From: UBA4744 sp963707435
Lineage (GTDB): Bacteria > Actinomycetota > Acidimicrobiia > Spongiisociales > UBA4744
Reading direction: 5' to 3'
Assembly (NCBI GenBank): GCA_963707435.1
Contig: CAVPPF010000001.1
Coordinates: 53,989 to 117,988 of the forward strand
DNA: 64,000 bases
Below the pieces are notes generated by a model. The model had not been told where the DNA came from. It was given only the letters and a program-made list of their open reading frames with translations, and searched no databases. Positions 16,902-25,876 of the stretch are shown piece after piece. Every line of letters begins with the position of its first letter. Position 1 is the stretch's first letter. The translations under genes and the position numbers were made by a program.

Positions 16902-18422
16902 TTGTTGACCGACTTTGTGCGGGCGGAGGTGTGGGACCGCCAGATCATTGAACGACCATGGCTGACGGTGGCTCTGGCGACATTGCTCGGTGTGGCGATC
17001 GATGTGCTGGTCTTGCGTCATGCGCCGGGGTTCGGCGCGTCGCTGGTCGGCGCGTCGCTGGCCGGTGGGGTGATGATCGGTCGCACCTTCTTTGGCTTGC
17101 AGGCCACCCGGGAGTCGTTTGTGCTCGCCGCTGCTCTCGGCTTCTGGTCTCTCCTCGTGTCCGTACGAGCTGCTCCGGCCCTGGCTTTCCTGAACTCCAT
17201 TGCTGCCGTGCTACTCCTCGGTTTGATGATGCGTCTGCTCAAACGCGAGGGCCTTTTGAAGTGGACGATTGCCTCCTACGTCAGGTCGGGATTTGCCACG
17301 CTGGGCGGGTGGATCGTCCAGCCGATGGGGTTCTTGGGCGTCGACCTGGCGGAGCGCTGGCCGGAATCGAAGCATCGCCGGCGGGCCGGAAGGATGCTGG
17401 TCGGGGTGTTCCTGGCGCTTCCTCTCCTGGCGGTTTTCGCGGCGCTCTTTGCCTCTGCAGATCCGGTGTTTGAGCGGTACCTCAGTTCCCTGGTTTCGAT
17501 CGACCTCGACCTTGCCCCGGTGGCCGGCCATGTCGGAGCGATCGTCATCGTTGCGTGGCTGGCGATCGGTTCCGTCCGATACGCCGCGCTGCCCGGTTCG
17601 GATGCGCCGGACCGGCTGCGGCGCCGACTCATCGGAGTGGTTGAGGCGTTCACCGTGCTCGTCCTGGTGAACGCTCTCTTTCTCGTGTTCGTGGTCATCC
17701 AGTCCGCCTATCTCTTCGGAGGAGAGGAAACGTTGAACCGGGCCGGTCTCACCTTTTCGGAATACGCCCGGCGCGGCTTCTTTGAACTGGTCGTTGTTGG
17801 CTCGTTGGTGATCGGGCTGATCCTGGTCATCGACTGGATGGTGCAGGTGGGCGAGGTACGTTCGGGCAGTGTCGACGTGCTCCATGGCGGTCTGGTCGTA
17901 CTCACGGTGGTCGTGCTGGTGAGCGCGCTGCAGCGGATGCTGCTCTACACGGAGATGTTCGGGTTGACCGAATTGCGCCTCTACACCACCGTGTTCATGG
18001 GATGGGTGTTCCTCGTCCTCGGCTGGGCGGTCCTCACCGTTCTCCGGGGCCGAAGAGCCGCGTTTGCGCTTGGCGCCTTCGTTTCCGCTCTCGCCGTCCT
18101 GGCGGTGCTGACGCTCGCCAACCCGGCCGGAGTCATCGTCCGCACCAATGCGCAGCGGGCCGGTGCCGCGCCGGCGGATCTCGATGTGGCGTATCTGATC
18201 GAGCTCGGTCCGGATGCCGTCCCGGCTCTTGCGGCGGTTCTCGATGAGGTCGAGCCATGTGCCAAACGCTCCGAGTTGGCCGTGGCACTTCTCCAATCGC
18301 AGGAGGCGGGCCGAACCGGAAGCGACTGGCGCGACATGACCTGGAGCCGCCTCCGGGCCGATCAGGTCCTCAACGAAGCCGGTCCGCGCCTGCAATCGGT
18401 TGCTTCAGCAAGCTGTCCCTGA
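16902..18422 (+). CDS. Multi-pass membrane protein, DUF4173-like
   Basis: A 506-residue protein with about ten hydrophobic segments spread from residue 20 to 410 and a short soluble C-terminal tail containing two cysteines. The pattern, with the segment SAYLFGGEETLNRAGLTFSE (roughly the middle), fits the DUF4153/DUF4173 group of unknown function. Two TTG codons in a row (16902, 16905) follow a strong GGAGGGGG site, so translation probably starts at one of them. The tail from about residue 415, with YLIELGPDAVPAL, resembles a helical repeat. No functional clue comes from neighbours. Confidence 0.7.
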   Translation: MLTDFVRAEVWDRQIIERPWLTVALATLLGVAIDVLVLRHAPGFGASLVGASLAGGVMIGRTFFGLQATRESFVLAAALGFWSLLVSVRAAPALAFLNSIAAVLLLGLMMRLLKREGLLKWTIASYVRSGFATLGGWIVQPMGFLGVDLAERWPESKHRRRAGRMLVGVFLALPLLAVFAALFASADPVFERYLSSLVSIDLDLAPVAGHVGAIVIVAWLAIGSVRYAALPGSDAPDRLRRRLIGVVEAFTVLVLVNALFLVFVVIQSAYLFGGEETLNRAGLTFSEYARRGFFELVVVGSLVIGLILVIDWMVQVGEVRSGSVDVLHGGLVVLTVVVLVSALQRMLLYTEMFGLTELRLYTTVFMGWVFLVLGWAVLTVLRGRRAAFALGAFVSALAVLAVLTLANPAGVIVRTNAQRAGAAPADLDVAYLIELGPDAVPALAAVLDEVEPCAKRSELAVALLQSQEAGRTGSDWRDMTWSRLRADQVLNEAGPRLQSVASASCP

Positions 18423-18480
18423 ACCCGTCCGTTGCCGGGCCGGAGCCGCCCCGGCGGTGAGCGTCGATGCGGCCGGACGC

Positions 18481-18486
18481 TACGCT
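18481..18486 (+). promoter_or_regulatory. -10 hexamer TACGCT, pepP
   Basis: TACGCT followed by 7 bases and the ATG at 18494. Supports that ATG over the in-frame ATG at 18467, which lies upstream of the hexamer. Confidence 0.5.
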
Positions 18487-18493
18487 GCTGCCC

Positions 18494-19944
18494 ATGGAGC
18501 ACGCACCTTTCCAGCAACGTCGCCGGGAGCTGGCGGCCACTCTCGGGAACGGCCTCGCCGTGATTCCCGCCGCCGGCCTCCACGTCCGCAACGACGATGT
18601 CGACCATGCCTTCCGCCAGGACAGCAACTTCTTCTTCTTGACCGGGTTTGAAGAACCGGACGCCGTTGCCGTCATCAACCCCAACCATGGTGAAGAGCGC
18701 TACGTGTTGTTCGTCAGGCCCCGTGACAGGGAGATGGAGACCTGGAACGGTTACCGGGCGGGGGTTGAAGGGGCCGTCTCCGACTTCGGGGCGGATGCCG
18801 CCTATCCGTTGTCCGATCTGTCCGCCAAGCTCCGCGAATATCTGCTGGGACGCGATCGGCTCTTCTATGCAATGGGCAGCTCGAGCCACGACGGGACGGT
18901 CTCGACGGCGCTTGCGCAGGCGCGTCGTTTCCGCGATAGGGACGGCCGGACGGTGCCCGGCTCGGTCTCAGATCCAGGCGCCCTGCTGGGCGAGATGCGG
19001 AGCCGGAAGTCGGACACCGACATCGAGAACCTCCGGGCGGCGTGTGACATTTCGGTGGAGGCGCATCGCGAGGCAATGCGTTTTGCCCGCCCCGGACTGT
19101 ACGAATACCAGGTCCAGGCAGCTCTCGAATACGTCTTCCGCGTCAAAGGTTCGCCCCGGGTTGGGTACGGATCGATTGTGGCGTCGGGACCGAACGCCTG
19201 CATCCTGCACTACGTCGAAAACACCAGGCGCATGGAATCGGGAGACCTCCTGCTGATCGACGCTGCGGCCGAATACGGCTACCACTCCTCCGACATAACC
19301 CGCACCTTCCCGGTCAACGGAACCTTCACCGCCCCGCAACGGGCCATCTACGAGGTCGTGCTGGCCGCTCATCAGGCGTCCCTCCGCATGGCAGCGCCGG
19401 GGGGATCCATCAAGGAAATCCATGAAACATCAAAACGGGTGCTCACCGAAGGACTCACCGACCTCGGCCTGCTCCACGCGGGATCGAAGACTCGCTTGCG
19501 ATGCATCACTATCGAGAGTTCTTTATGCATGGGACCAGCCATTGGCTCGGAATGGACGTTCACGACGCAGGGGTGTACATGACGCCCGACCGGGCGGCTC
19601 GCCCCCTGGAACCATCGATGGTGTTCACGGTTGAGCCCGGCCTGTATGTCGACCCAGAGCGACCATCGGTCTCGTTTTCGCTCCTCGAATACGACCACGA
19701 CACCTGGATGGAACGCCGGTATCTCCTCGGTACGGAAGCCGCCAGGAAGCTGGAAGCCGAAGAGAAGGAAAAGGCGGGCTCGGTCGAGCATCCCGTTCCG
19801 GCAGAGTTCCGCGGCATCGGGATCCGCATTGAGGACGACCTTCTCATCACCGCAGCCGGACACGACAATCTGACGGCCGGCGTGCCGTGCACGATTTCCG
19901 AGGTTGAAGCTCTCTGCGCCGAGCAGTCCGGCTTGCCGCTCTGA
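18494..19944 (+). pseudogene. pepP: Xaa-Pro aminopeptidase, interrupted by a one-base frameshift
   Basis: A dinuclear-metal M24 aminopeptidase that would remove N-terminal residues preceding proline. The N-terminal part reads in one frame up to about 19489 (FFFLTGFEEPDAVAV; metal Asp pair in LLIDAAAEYGYHSSDITRTF). The rest reads in the frame one base earlier from about 19489 to 19944, beginning MHHYREFFMHGTSHWLGMDVH with the metal His, TVEPGLY (Glu) and GIRIEDDLLI (Glu). Adding one G in GAAGACTCG near 19489 restores a continuous GSKDSLAMHHYREFF. As written, the first frame ends at 19582 without the second half of the active site. It is either a sequence error, a recent mutation or a shift site; conservation on both sides is full. 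Confidence 0.88.
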
Positions 19945-20016
19945 GGGGTATTGCAGTTCGTCGCCGTTGAAAAGGCCGGACCACTATTCCCGGGAACCTG
20001 GCAAGCTGTTGGGATT

Positions 20017-22062
20017 GTGAGACGATCCGGGGTAGTGCTGCTGCTGTTGTCGCTCGGGCTGGTGATCGCCCTGGCGGCTTGCTCCGAGACCGATGCGTCT
20101 CCCGACCCGACCGGCACGGGCACAACGCCAACAACCTCTCCCGCGACGTCGGACACGACCATCCGGTCGTATGCAGGAACTACACCCGCTCCCGAGTTCC
20201 CGACCGGGCTCGATTGGCTCAATACCGACCGTCCGCTCGCCCTCGAGCAGCTCCGCGGCAAGATCGTCATCCTCGATTTCTGGACGTATGGCTGTATCAA
20301 CTGCATCCACGTCATTGGGGACCTCAAGCGACTGGAAGCGGAATTCGCTGAGGAACTGGTGGTGATCGGCGTGCATTCGGCCAAGTTCGAGAACGAAGGG
20401 GACACCGAGAACATCCGCCAGATCATCCTCCGCTATGAGCTCGAGCATCCGGTCATCAACGATGCCGACTTCGCGGTGTGGCGCACCTGGGGAGCACAAG
20501 CCTGGCCGACGCTGGCCATCGTCGATCCGGCCGGCAACGTCGTAGGTGCGCACAGCGGGGAAGGCGTCTACGACCTGTTCAAGCCGGTTCTCGATTCGCT
20601 GATTGCCGAGTTCGACGCGGACATCGATCGCACCGCGCTCGACCTCAAGCTCGAACGGGAAGGCCTTCCGGAAACGGCATTGTCGTTCCCCGGCAAGGTT
20701 CTGGCCGACCCCGGAGAGAACCGCCTCTTCGTCGCCGACACCAACCATCACCGGGTCATCGTCGCCGGGCTCGATAGCGGCGACGTGATCGAGATCATCG
20801 GCAGCGGGAGCCGGGGCAGCGCCGACGGGTTCTTGCGGACCGCGACGTTCAACCAGCCCCAGGGCATGGCGCTCAGCGAGGACGCATCGAGGTTGTACGT
20901 TGCCGACACCGAAAACCACGTGATCCGGATGGTCGACTTTGCCACCGGGCAGGTTTCGACCGTAGCCGGGACCGGTCTGAAAGGAGCCTTTCCGCCGACG
21001 GGAGGTGCTGCCCTCACGACCGGCCTGAACTCTCCCTGGGATCTCGCCCTCGACGGTGAAGACCTCTACGTAGCCATGGCCGGTTATCACCAGATCTGGA
21101 TGATCGACCTCGAAGCCGGTACAGCGGCGCCGTACGCCGGGAACGCACGAGAGAGCACGACCAACGGCCCGCTGGCTGCGGCGGAGCTGGCCCAGCCGAG
21201 CGGTGTTGCGCTGGACGGCACGGGCCGTCTCTACTTCGCCGACGCCGAGAGCAGTTCGATCCGATGGGCCGATGTGAGCGGAGAGGACCGGATGGTCGGC
21301 ATCCTGGCCGGCAGCGACCAGGATCTGTTCAGTTTCGGGGATGAGGACGGGGTAGGAACGGCGGCCCGCCTGCAGCATCCTCTGGGGGTGGTTGTCGACG
21401 GGGGATACGTGTGGGTGGCCGATACGTACAACTCCAAGATCAAGCGCATTGACCCCGCAAGCGGTGAGGTGACCACCCTGGCAGGCGGACCGGGCTGGCG
21501 GGACGGATCGAACCCTCTGTTCCACGAACCGGGCGGCATCGATGCGGCCGCCGGGAAGCTCTACGTCGCCGACACCAACAACCACTCGGTTCGAATCGTT
21601 GATCAGGTGACCGGCGAGACCTCGACGATGGTCTTGAGCGGACTCGAACGCTATGTAATCGATGGGGACGACGACGCCTTCACGGGCAAGACGGTGACAC
21701 TTGATCCGGTGCAGGTGTCACCCGGCGCGGGCACGCTGGTGCTGAACGTTGCCTTTCCGTCCGGATACAAGGTCAATCCGCTGGCTCCCTCCCGTTTTGA
21801 GTGGCGGGTGGACGGAGCAGTAGCCGACCTCGATCCGGCGGCCGTGGGATCCGTAGTGAATCCTTCGTTCCCGTTGGAGATACCGGCCACGTTCAGCCGG
21901 GGGACCGGATCCATCAGCGGCGACCTGTACATCGTCTATTGCGAGTCGGAAGAGGAGAGTATCTGCCTCATCGACCAGGCCCGGGTGGTGGTTCCCGTCA
22001 CCGTCGGATCGGGCGGGTCAACCGTTTCGGTCGATTACGCCATCGAACTCCCCGACCTCTGA
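20017..22062 (+). CDS. Thioredoxin-like and NHL-repeat lipoprotein (NHLRC2-like)
   Basis: A 681-residue exported protein. A signal peptide ends in the lipobox ALAAC, followed by a Thr/Ser/Pro-rich linker. Residues about 60-210 form a thioredoxin/TlpA-type domain with a CINC active site in WTYGCINCIHV and the cis-Pro segment AWPTLAIVDPAG. Residues about 225-530 contain a series of NHL beta-propeller blades, recognised by repeated LFVADTNHHRVI, LYVADTENHVIRMVD and LYVADTNNHSVRIVD strings. The last 150 residues are a beta-sandwich-like region. The order matches NHLRC2-type proteins. I chose GTG 20017 because it places the signal peptide at the start; TTG 19951 is possible. Confidence 0.85.
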   Translation: MRRSGVVLLLLSLGLVIALAACSETDASPDPTGTGTTPTTSPATSDTTIRSYAGTTPAPEFPTGLDWLNTDRPLALEQLRGKIVILDFWTYGCINCIHVIGDLKRLEAEFAEELVVIGVHSAKFENEGDTENIRQIILRYELEHPVINDADFAVWRTWGAQAWPTLAIVDPAGNVVGAHSGEGVYDLFKPVLDSLIAEFDADIDRTALDLKLEREGLPETALSFPGKVLADPGENRLFVADTNHHRVIVAGLDSGDVIEIIGSGSRGSADGFLRTATFNQPQGMALSEDASRLYVADTENHVIRMVDFATGQVSTVAGTGLKGAFPPTGGAALTTGLNSPWDLALDGEDLYVAMAGYHQIWMIDLEAGTAAPYAGNARESTTNGPLAAAELAQPSGVALDGTGRLYFADAESSSIRWADVSGEDRMVGILAGSDQDLFSFGDEDGVGTAARLQHPLGVVVDGGYVWVADTYNSKIKRIDPASGEVTTLAGGPGWRDGSNPLFHEPGGIDAAAGKLYVADTNNHSVRIVDQVTGETSTMVLSGLERYVIDGDDDAFTGKTVTLDPVQVSPGAGTLVLNVAFPSGYKVNPLAPSRFEWRVDGAVADLDPAAVGSVVNPSFPLEIPATFSRGTGSISGDLYIVYCESEEESICLIDQARVVVPVTVGSGGSTVSVDYAIELPDL

Positions 22063-22146
22063 GAACAACCTCCCCGCCCACGTCGCCGGAGTCGTTCGGC
22101 CGTCCGGGCCCTTGTCGACGGACCGGGCATGCGCAACGATGGGTTC

Positions 22147-23391
22147 ATGCACATCACGATCGTGACGCTTGGATCCCGCGGCGACGTTGAGCCGTACGTG
22201 GCACTGGCATCCGGCTTGGCCGCGGCCGGCCATGAAGTTCGGCTGGCCACCCACGACAGGTACAGGTCGGAGATCGAGGCTGCCGGCCTGGAATTCAGTC
22301 CTGCCGCCGGCGACCCGCGGGCCCTCGTCGAAGAAGAAGCCGGGCAACGATGGCTGGAGAGCGGTCGCAACCCGGTCCGGATCATGCAGCGCCTGCTCGA
22401 CCTCTCCGGCCCCGTCTTTGCACAGTTGCTCGAGGACTGCGAGAGGGCCGTGGCGGGATCGGATGTTGTTCTCTTCTCCGTTTTGGCATTTCCTGCCTAC
22501 CACCTTGCGGAGGCCTCCCGGATTCCTGCGGTTGGTGCCTACCTCCAACCCATGACCCGCACCCGGGAGTTGCCCAGTTTGTTTCTGAGATCCGGCGCCC
22601 CGGACTTCGTGAATCTCTGGTCTCATCTCGCCGCGGAACAGATCACCTGGCTTCCCCTGCGCCGCCGGGTCAATCGCTGGCGCCAGGATCTGGGACTGAG
22701 ACCTCTGCCTGCCTCGGGTCTGTACCGGCCCATCTATCGATCGATGCCCGTCCTGTATGGCTTCTCGCCGGCGGTCGTACCGCGGCCGGGTGACTGGCCG
22801 CCCCAGGTCAAGGTGACTGGCTACTGGTTCCGGGCGCGCCGTGGCGAATGGGTGCCGCCCGACCGGGTGAGCCGCTTTCTCGCCGACGGCCCGGCCCCCG
22901 TCTACGTCGGATTCGGGAGCAGGCCCGAACGGCACCCGGAGGCCTTGGCCGAGGTGGTGCTCGCGGCAGTCAGAGGGACCGGTCGCCGGGCGATCCTCCT
23001 GACGGGTTGGGGCGGATTGCGTACCACCGACTCGAGCGACGACGTGCTCGTCGTCGACGAGGTCCCGCACGAATGGCTGTTTCCCCAGATGTCGGCCGTT
23101 GTCCACCACGGGGGGGCCGGTACGACCGGCACCGCCCTGCAATCGGGGACCCCATCAATTGTGGTTCCTTCATTCGCCGACCAGTTCTTCTGGGGTGAAC
23201 GAGTCGCGGCTCTACGCGTTGGTGTGAACCTCCCGCGGCGCCGACTGACGGTGAACTCACTGACCGGGGCGATCGCCGCCACCACTGATCCAGCGACGCG
23301 TCGCCGGTCTGCGGATCTCGGCGCCGCGCTGAGAGCCGAGGACGGTGTTCGCCGGGCTGTGGAAGAACTGCACGGGATCGCCGGGTGGTAG
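22147..23391 (+). CDS. GT1-family glycosyltransferase (UGT/sterol glucosyltransferase-like)
   Basis: A 414-residue GT-B fold enzyme that would transfer a sugar from a nucleotide donor to a lipid, sterol or polyketide-like acceptor. The N-terminal HITIVTLGSRGDVEPYVALA is the typical opening of the sterol/antibiotic glucosyltransferases. The C-terminal donor-binding site shows VYVGFGSR, VPHEWLFPQM, HHGGAGTTGTALQSGTP and the following PSFADQFFWGERV. ATG 22147 matches the family start; ATG 22129 would add six residues. No acceptor-synthesis genes are adjacent. Confidence 0.88.
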   Translation: MHITIVTLGSRGDVEPYVALASGLAAAGHEVRLATHDRYRSEIEAAGLEFSPAAGDPRALVEEEAGQRWLESGRNPVRIMQRLLDLSGPVFAQLLEDCERAVAGSDVVLFSVLAFPAYHLAEASRIPAVGAYLQPMTRTRELPSLFLRSGAPDFVNLWSHLAAEQITWLPLRRRVNRWRQDLGLRPLPASGLYRPIYRSMPVLYGFSPAVVPRPGDWPPQVKVTGYWFRARRGEWVPPDRVSRFLADGPAPVYVGFGSRPERHPEALAEVVLAAVRGTGRRAILLTGWGGLRTTDSSDDVLVVDEVPHEWLFPQMSAVVHHGGAGTTGTALQSGTPSIVVPSFADQFFWGERVAALRVGVNLPRRRLTVNSLTGAIAATTDPATRRRSADLGAALRAEDGVRRAVEELHGIAGW

Positions 23392-23409
23392 ACCCATGAT
23401 CGGCCCGCC

Positions 23410-24030
23410 CTAGCGGATCGGGCGGACTTCGACCTCGCCGCGGGCTACGGCACGCAGGGCGGCGTAGAGGGCTGAATCGCGCATTTCGAGCGCCGGCAGG
23501 GGCAGAGAGATATCGATGATGACGATGCCGTCCTCCTCCCGGCGGGTTATGCCCGGTCCGTTCAGGGCGGCCAGCACTCGGCGGTTGTCCGATAGGACGT
23601 ACGAGCGGAACCGCGTCACGCCGTTGCTCAATGCCGATTCGGCCAGCAGGGCGAGCAGGATGCCGCCCAACCCCCGGCCCTGGAACTCATCGAGCACGGC
23701 TACGGCCGCCTCGGCGACGGCAGGGTCCTCCGGGGAGGACACGTAGCGCGCCAACCCGATCCCGCGCCGGTCGCGACCCCGGACCAGTTCGGCCCCCCAG
23801 GCGAAATGGGTCCGGTAGTCGATCTCGGTCAAATAGGTGAGTTCCTCATCGGAGAGATGATCGACCGGACGGAGGAACCGCAAATAGCGTGATTCGGGTG
23901 AGAGGTCGGCCAATCCCTCGGCGATCCGGGACTTGTCGGCAGGAACGATCGGCCGCACCCGGACCGGGGTTCCATCGGAGAGCTTGACGAGGGTGGTCCG
24001 GTTCTTGATGAAGTCTTCTTCGGGGTCCAT
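23410..24030 (-). CDS. GNAT family N-acetyltransferase
   Basis: A 206-residue acetyltransferase. The N-terminal VRVRPIVPADKSRIAEGLADLSPESRYLRF opening is that of the GNAT domain found at the C-terminus of Pat-type protein acetyltransferases. The acetyl-CoA loop is EFQGRGLGGILLALL. The substrate is unknown; protein lysine acetylation is possible by resemblance. Start ATG 24030 shares its first base with the stop of the upstream hemolysin III gene (TGATG), so the two are co-translated. Confidence 0.82.
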   Translation of the reverse strand: MDPEEDFIKNRTTLVKLSDGTPVRVRPIVPADKSRIAEGLADLSPESRYLRFLRPVDHLSDEELTYLTEIDYRTHFAWGAELVRGRDRRGIGLARYVSSPEDPAVAEAAVAVLDEFQGRGLGGILLALLAESALSNGVTRFRSYVLSDNRRVLAALNGPGITRREEDGIVIIDISLPLPALEMRDSALYAALRAVARGEVEVRPIR

Positions 24031-24695
24031 CACAGCCTCTCGATGGGGACGACGTACAGGAAGATCATCAGGTAGTGGAGGAGGGCACCTGTGATCACCA
24101 GCACGTGGAAAACCTCGTGATAGGAGAACAGTCGTGGGAACAGCTGCGGCCGTTTGGTGACCAGCAGGATCATGCCGAGCGTGTAGCAGGCTCCCCCACC
24201 GATCAGGAGAGCCATGGCCTCCAGCGGCAGGCGATCGAACAACTCGCGTACCGGGACCACGGCAAACCAACCCATGACCATGTAGAGGGTTATCGAGAGC
24301 CAGTTCCGTACTTTCGGGTAGAGCATCTTCTGCAGAATCCCAAAAACGGCGATGCCCCAGACAACCCCGAGCGTGATCCACTTCCAGCTGCTGGTCAGGA
24401 CGTTGAACACGATCGGGGTGTAGGTTCCGGCGACCAGCAGAAAGATCATCGAGTGATCGAATCGCTGCATGCGCTTCTTCCAGCGTTCCTTCCACGGAAT
24501 CGAGTGGTAGAGGGCGCTCGTCGTGAACAGGGCGACCATGCTGCCCGAGAAAACGATCATGGTGACCATGCGGGGCAGGTCAGACCGTGCCTTGAGGGCA
24601 AGCACGATGAGACCGGCAAACGAAAAAACCGCAGCCGTCCCGTGCAGGAAACCGCGAACGGGGTGGTGCATCTTCCCGAGCGTTACCCGATCCAC
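24030..24695 (-). CDS. Hemolysin III / PAQR-family membrane protein
   Basis: A 221-residue protein with seven predicted transmembrane helices. The PAQR/HlyIII signature is complete: HGTAAVFSFAG near the start, the SALYHSI motif, RFDHSMIFLLVAGTYTP with the metal-site Asp/His, and the C-terminal HEVFHVLVITGALLHY with further metal-binding histidines. Eukaryotic relatives are metal-dependent lipid hydrolases; the bacterial role is membrane homeostasis, mostly uncharacterised. Start is GTG 24695. It is first in a two-gene unit with the GNAT gene and is divergent from the cis-prenyltransferase. Confidence 0.9.
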   Translation of the reverse strand: MDRVTLGKMHHPVRGFLHGTAAVFSFAGLIVLALKARSDLPRMVTMIVFSGSMVALFTTSALYHSIPWKERWKKRMQRFDHSMIFLLVAGTYTPIVFNVLTSSWKWITLGVVWGIAVFGILQKMLYPKVRNWLSITLYMVMGWFAVVPVRELFDRLPLEAMALLIGGGACYTLGMILLVTKRPQLFPRLFSYHEVFHVLVITGALLHYLMIFLYVVPIERL

Positions 24696-24829
24696 ACTGT
24701 GAGCCTACCGCCGCAGCCTCTTCCCGATGTTCGGGCTCGTGCATGTCGCGCCGTTGGGAAACGGGATCTCAAATCGGAACGAGCCCTTGTGTAAGCGGTA
24801 CCATGCCCTGTGACCATGTTGGGGGATCG

Positions 24830-25612
24830 ATGAGCCAGGACCGAACGCTGTTGCGGCCCATCTATCGCTTGTACGAGGATCGGCTTCTGCGGCAGATGGA
24901 TCCCCGGAAACTGCCGCGTCACATCGGGATCATCCTCGATGGTCATCGTCGCTATGCCCGGGCGGAAGGCCTGGTCGATTATGAGGCGAGCTACCAGGTC
25001 GGTATGCGCAAATTCGAGGAATTCCTGGGCTGGGCCCAGCAGATCGATATTCCCGCCATCACCGGATGGCTGTTGAGCCGGGAGAATCTGGCCCGTCCGG
25101 CGGAGGAGCTCCAGCCCTACTTCGAAGTCCTGATCGGCATGTTCGACCGGCTGCCGGAGCTGGCCCGCCGGTTCGGCTTTGAACTGCGGTTCATCGGGAG
25201 CCTCGATCTGCTCCCGCCCGATCTGGTCGGGGCGGCCAAGCAGGCACAGGAACGCGCCGGGGCCGGTCGACGCCGGTTGACCATTGCCATCGGCTACGGA
25301 GGGCGGCAGGAGATCGTCGATGCCGTCAAGGACCTGGTCTCATCGTTGGCGGAATCCGGGACGCCCGCTGAGGAGATTGCGGACCATATCGAGCCCGAGC
25401 GGATTGCCGATCATCTCTACACGGCAGACCTTCCCGACCCCGATCTGGTGATCCGCACGAGCGGCGAGTCCCGACTGTCCGGGTTTCTCCTCTGGCAGTC
25501 GGCCTATTCGGAGTTTGCCTTCGTCGATGTGTACTGGCCGGCCTTCCGCCGGGTCGACTTCCTGCGAGCCTTGCGCGATTTCACCCGCCGGAACCGGCGG
25601 TTTGGGAGATAG
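24830..25612 (+). CDS. Isoprenyl (cis-prenyl) diphosphate synthase, UppS family
   Basis: A 260-residue enzyme condensing isopentenyl diphosphate with an allylic diphosphate to make a Z-polyprenyl carrier used for cell-wall synthesis. HIGIILDGHRRYARAEG has the catalytic Asp37, but where the family nearly always has DGNxRWA this protein has DGHRRYA (His39 and Tyr). The SxEN motif is present as LLSRENLARP, and the C-terminal RTSGESRLSGFLLWQSAYSE is normal. A short-chain (farnesyl or decaprenyl precursor) product is plausible for an actinobacterium. ATG 24830 follows GGGGGATCG; the upstream reading is not conserved. Confidence 0.9.
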   Translation: MSQDRTLLRPIYRLYEDRLLRQMDPRKLPRHIGIILDGHRRYARAEGLVDYEASYQVGMRKFEEFLGWAQQIDIPAITGWLLSRENLARPAEELQPYFEVLIGMFDRLPELARRFGFELRFIGSLDLLPPDLVGAAKQAQERAGAGRRRLTIAIGYGGRQEIVDAVKDLVSSLAESGTPAEEIADHIEPERIADHLYTADLPDPDLVIRTSGESRLSGFLLWQSAYSEFAFVDVYWPAFRRVDFLRALRDFTRRNRRFGR

Positions 25613-25685
25613 CCGGGCTGGTTGGATCAGGAGGAGACGAGGTTCCGAGCGGCTCGTTCAGTGATCATGGCCGTGGTCGTGCGGT

Positions 25686-25702
25686 GCGCCCGTACCGGGC
25701 GC
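25686..25702 (-). other. Compact hairpin after the UGA of the small Cys-rich gene (candidate SECIS or terminator)
   Basis: On the minus strand GCGCCCG and CGGGCGC pair perfectly (7 bp) around a 3-base loop GTA. The stem begins 12 bases after the UGA (25717-25715) and the loop starts 19 bases after it, with G as first loop base. These features fit published descriptions of bacterial SECIS elements as I recall them. No U-run follows, so it is a poor terminator. GC-rich hairpins of this size also arise by chance. Confidence 0.35.
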
Positions 25703-25714
25703 GTCGGGTCCCTT

Positions 25715-25870
25715 TCAACAGCCGGGTTCGCCGTGGTTCCCGCAGCAGTCGGATCGGTTCTTGAGCTTGATGGCGTTGTTCTTGGCCACTAGCGCCAGCT
25801 TCTCGAGGAACGGGAGATCCGATCGTTGCCAATTGTTAACGACGTGACGGGGGTGGGGTCGGTGGCTCAT
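25715..25870 (-). CDS. Small Cys-rich protein ending CCGNHGEPGC at UGA; possible 70-residue selenoprotein
   Basis: A 51-codon gene on the minus strand. It starts MSHRPHPRHVVNNWQ, continues with an amphipathic helix SDLPFLEKLALVAKNNAIKL and ends KNRSDCCGNHGEPGC. The pattern looks like that of a conserved small protein, which I recognise only loosely. After the UGA the same frame continues for 18 codons (KGPDAPGTGAPHDHGHDH) to the next UGA at 25658-25660, giving a His-rich, metal-binding-like tail. If the first UGA is read as selenocysteine the motif would be GEPGC-Sec. TAGGCT lies 6 bases before the ATG, so a leaderless transcript is likely. Convergent with the cis-prenyltransferase gene. Confidence 0.7.
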   Translation of the reverse strand: MSHRPHPRHVVNNWQRSDLPFLEKLALVAKNNAIKLKNRSDCCGNHGEPGC

Positions 25871-25876
25871 GTCGAA

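Noticed and set aside
21585..21600. tRNA T-arm-like sequence GGTTCGAATCG
   Set aside because: It lies in the NHL repeat coding sequence and no acceptor stem or anticodon arm surrounds it.
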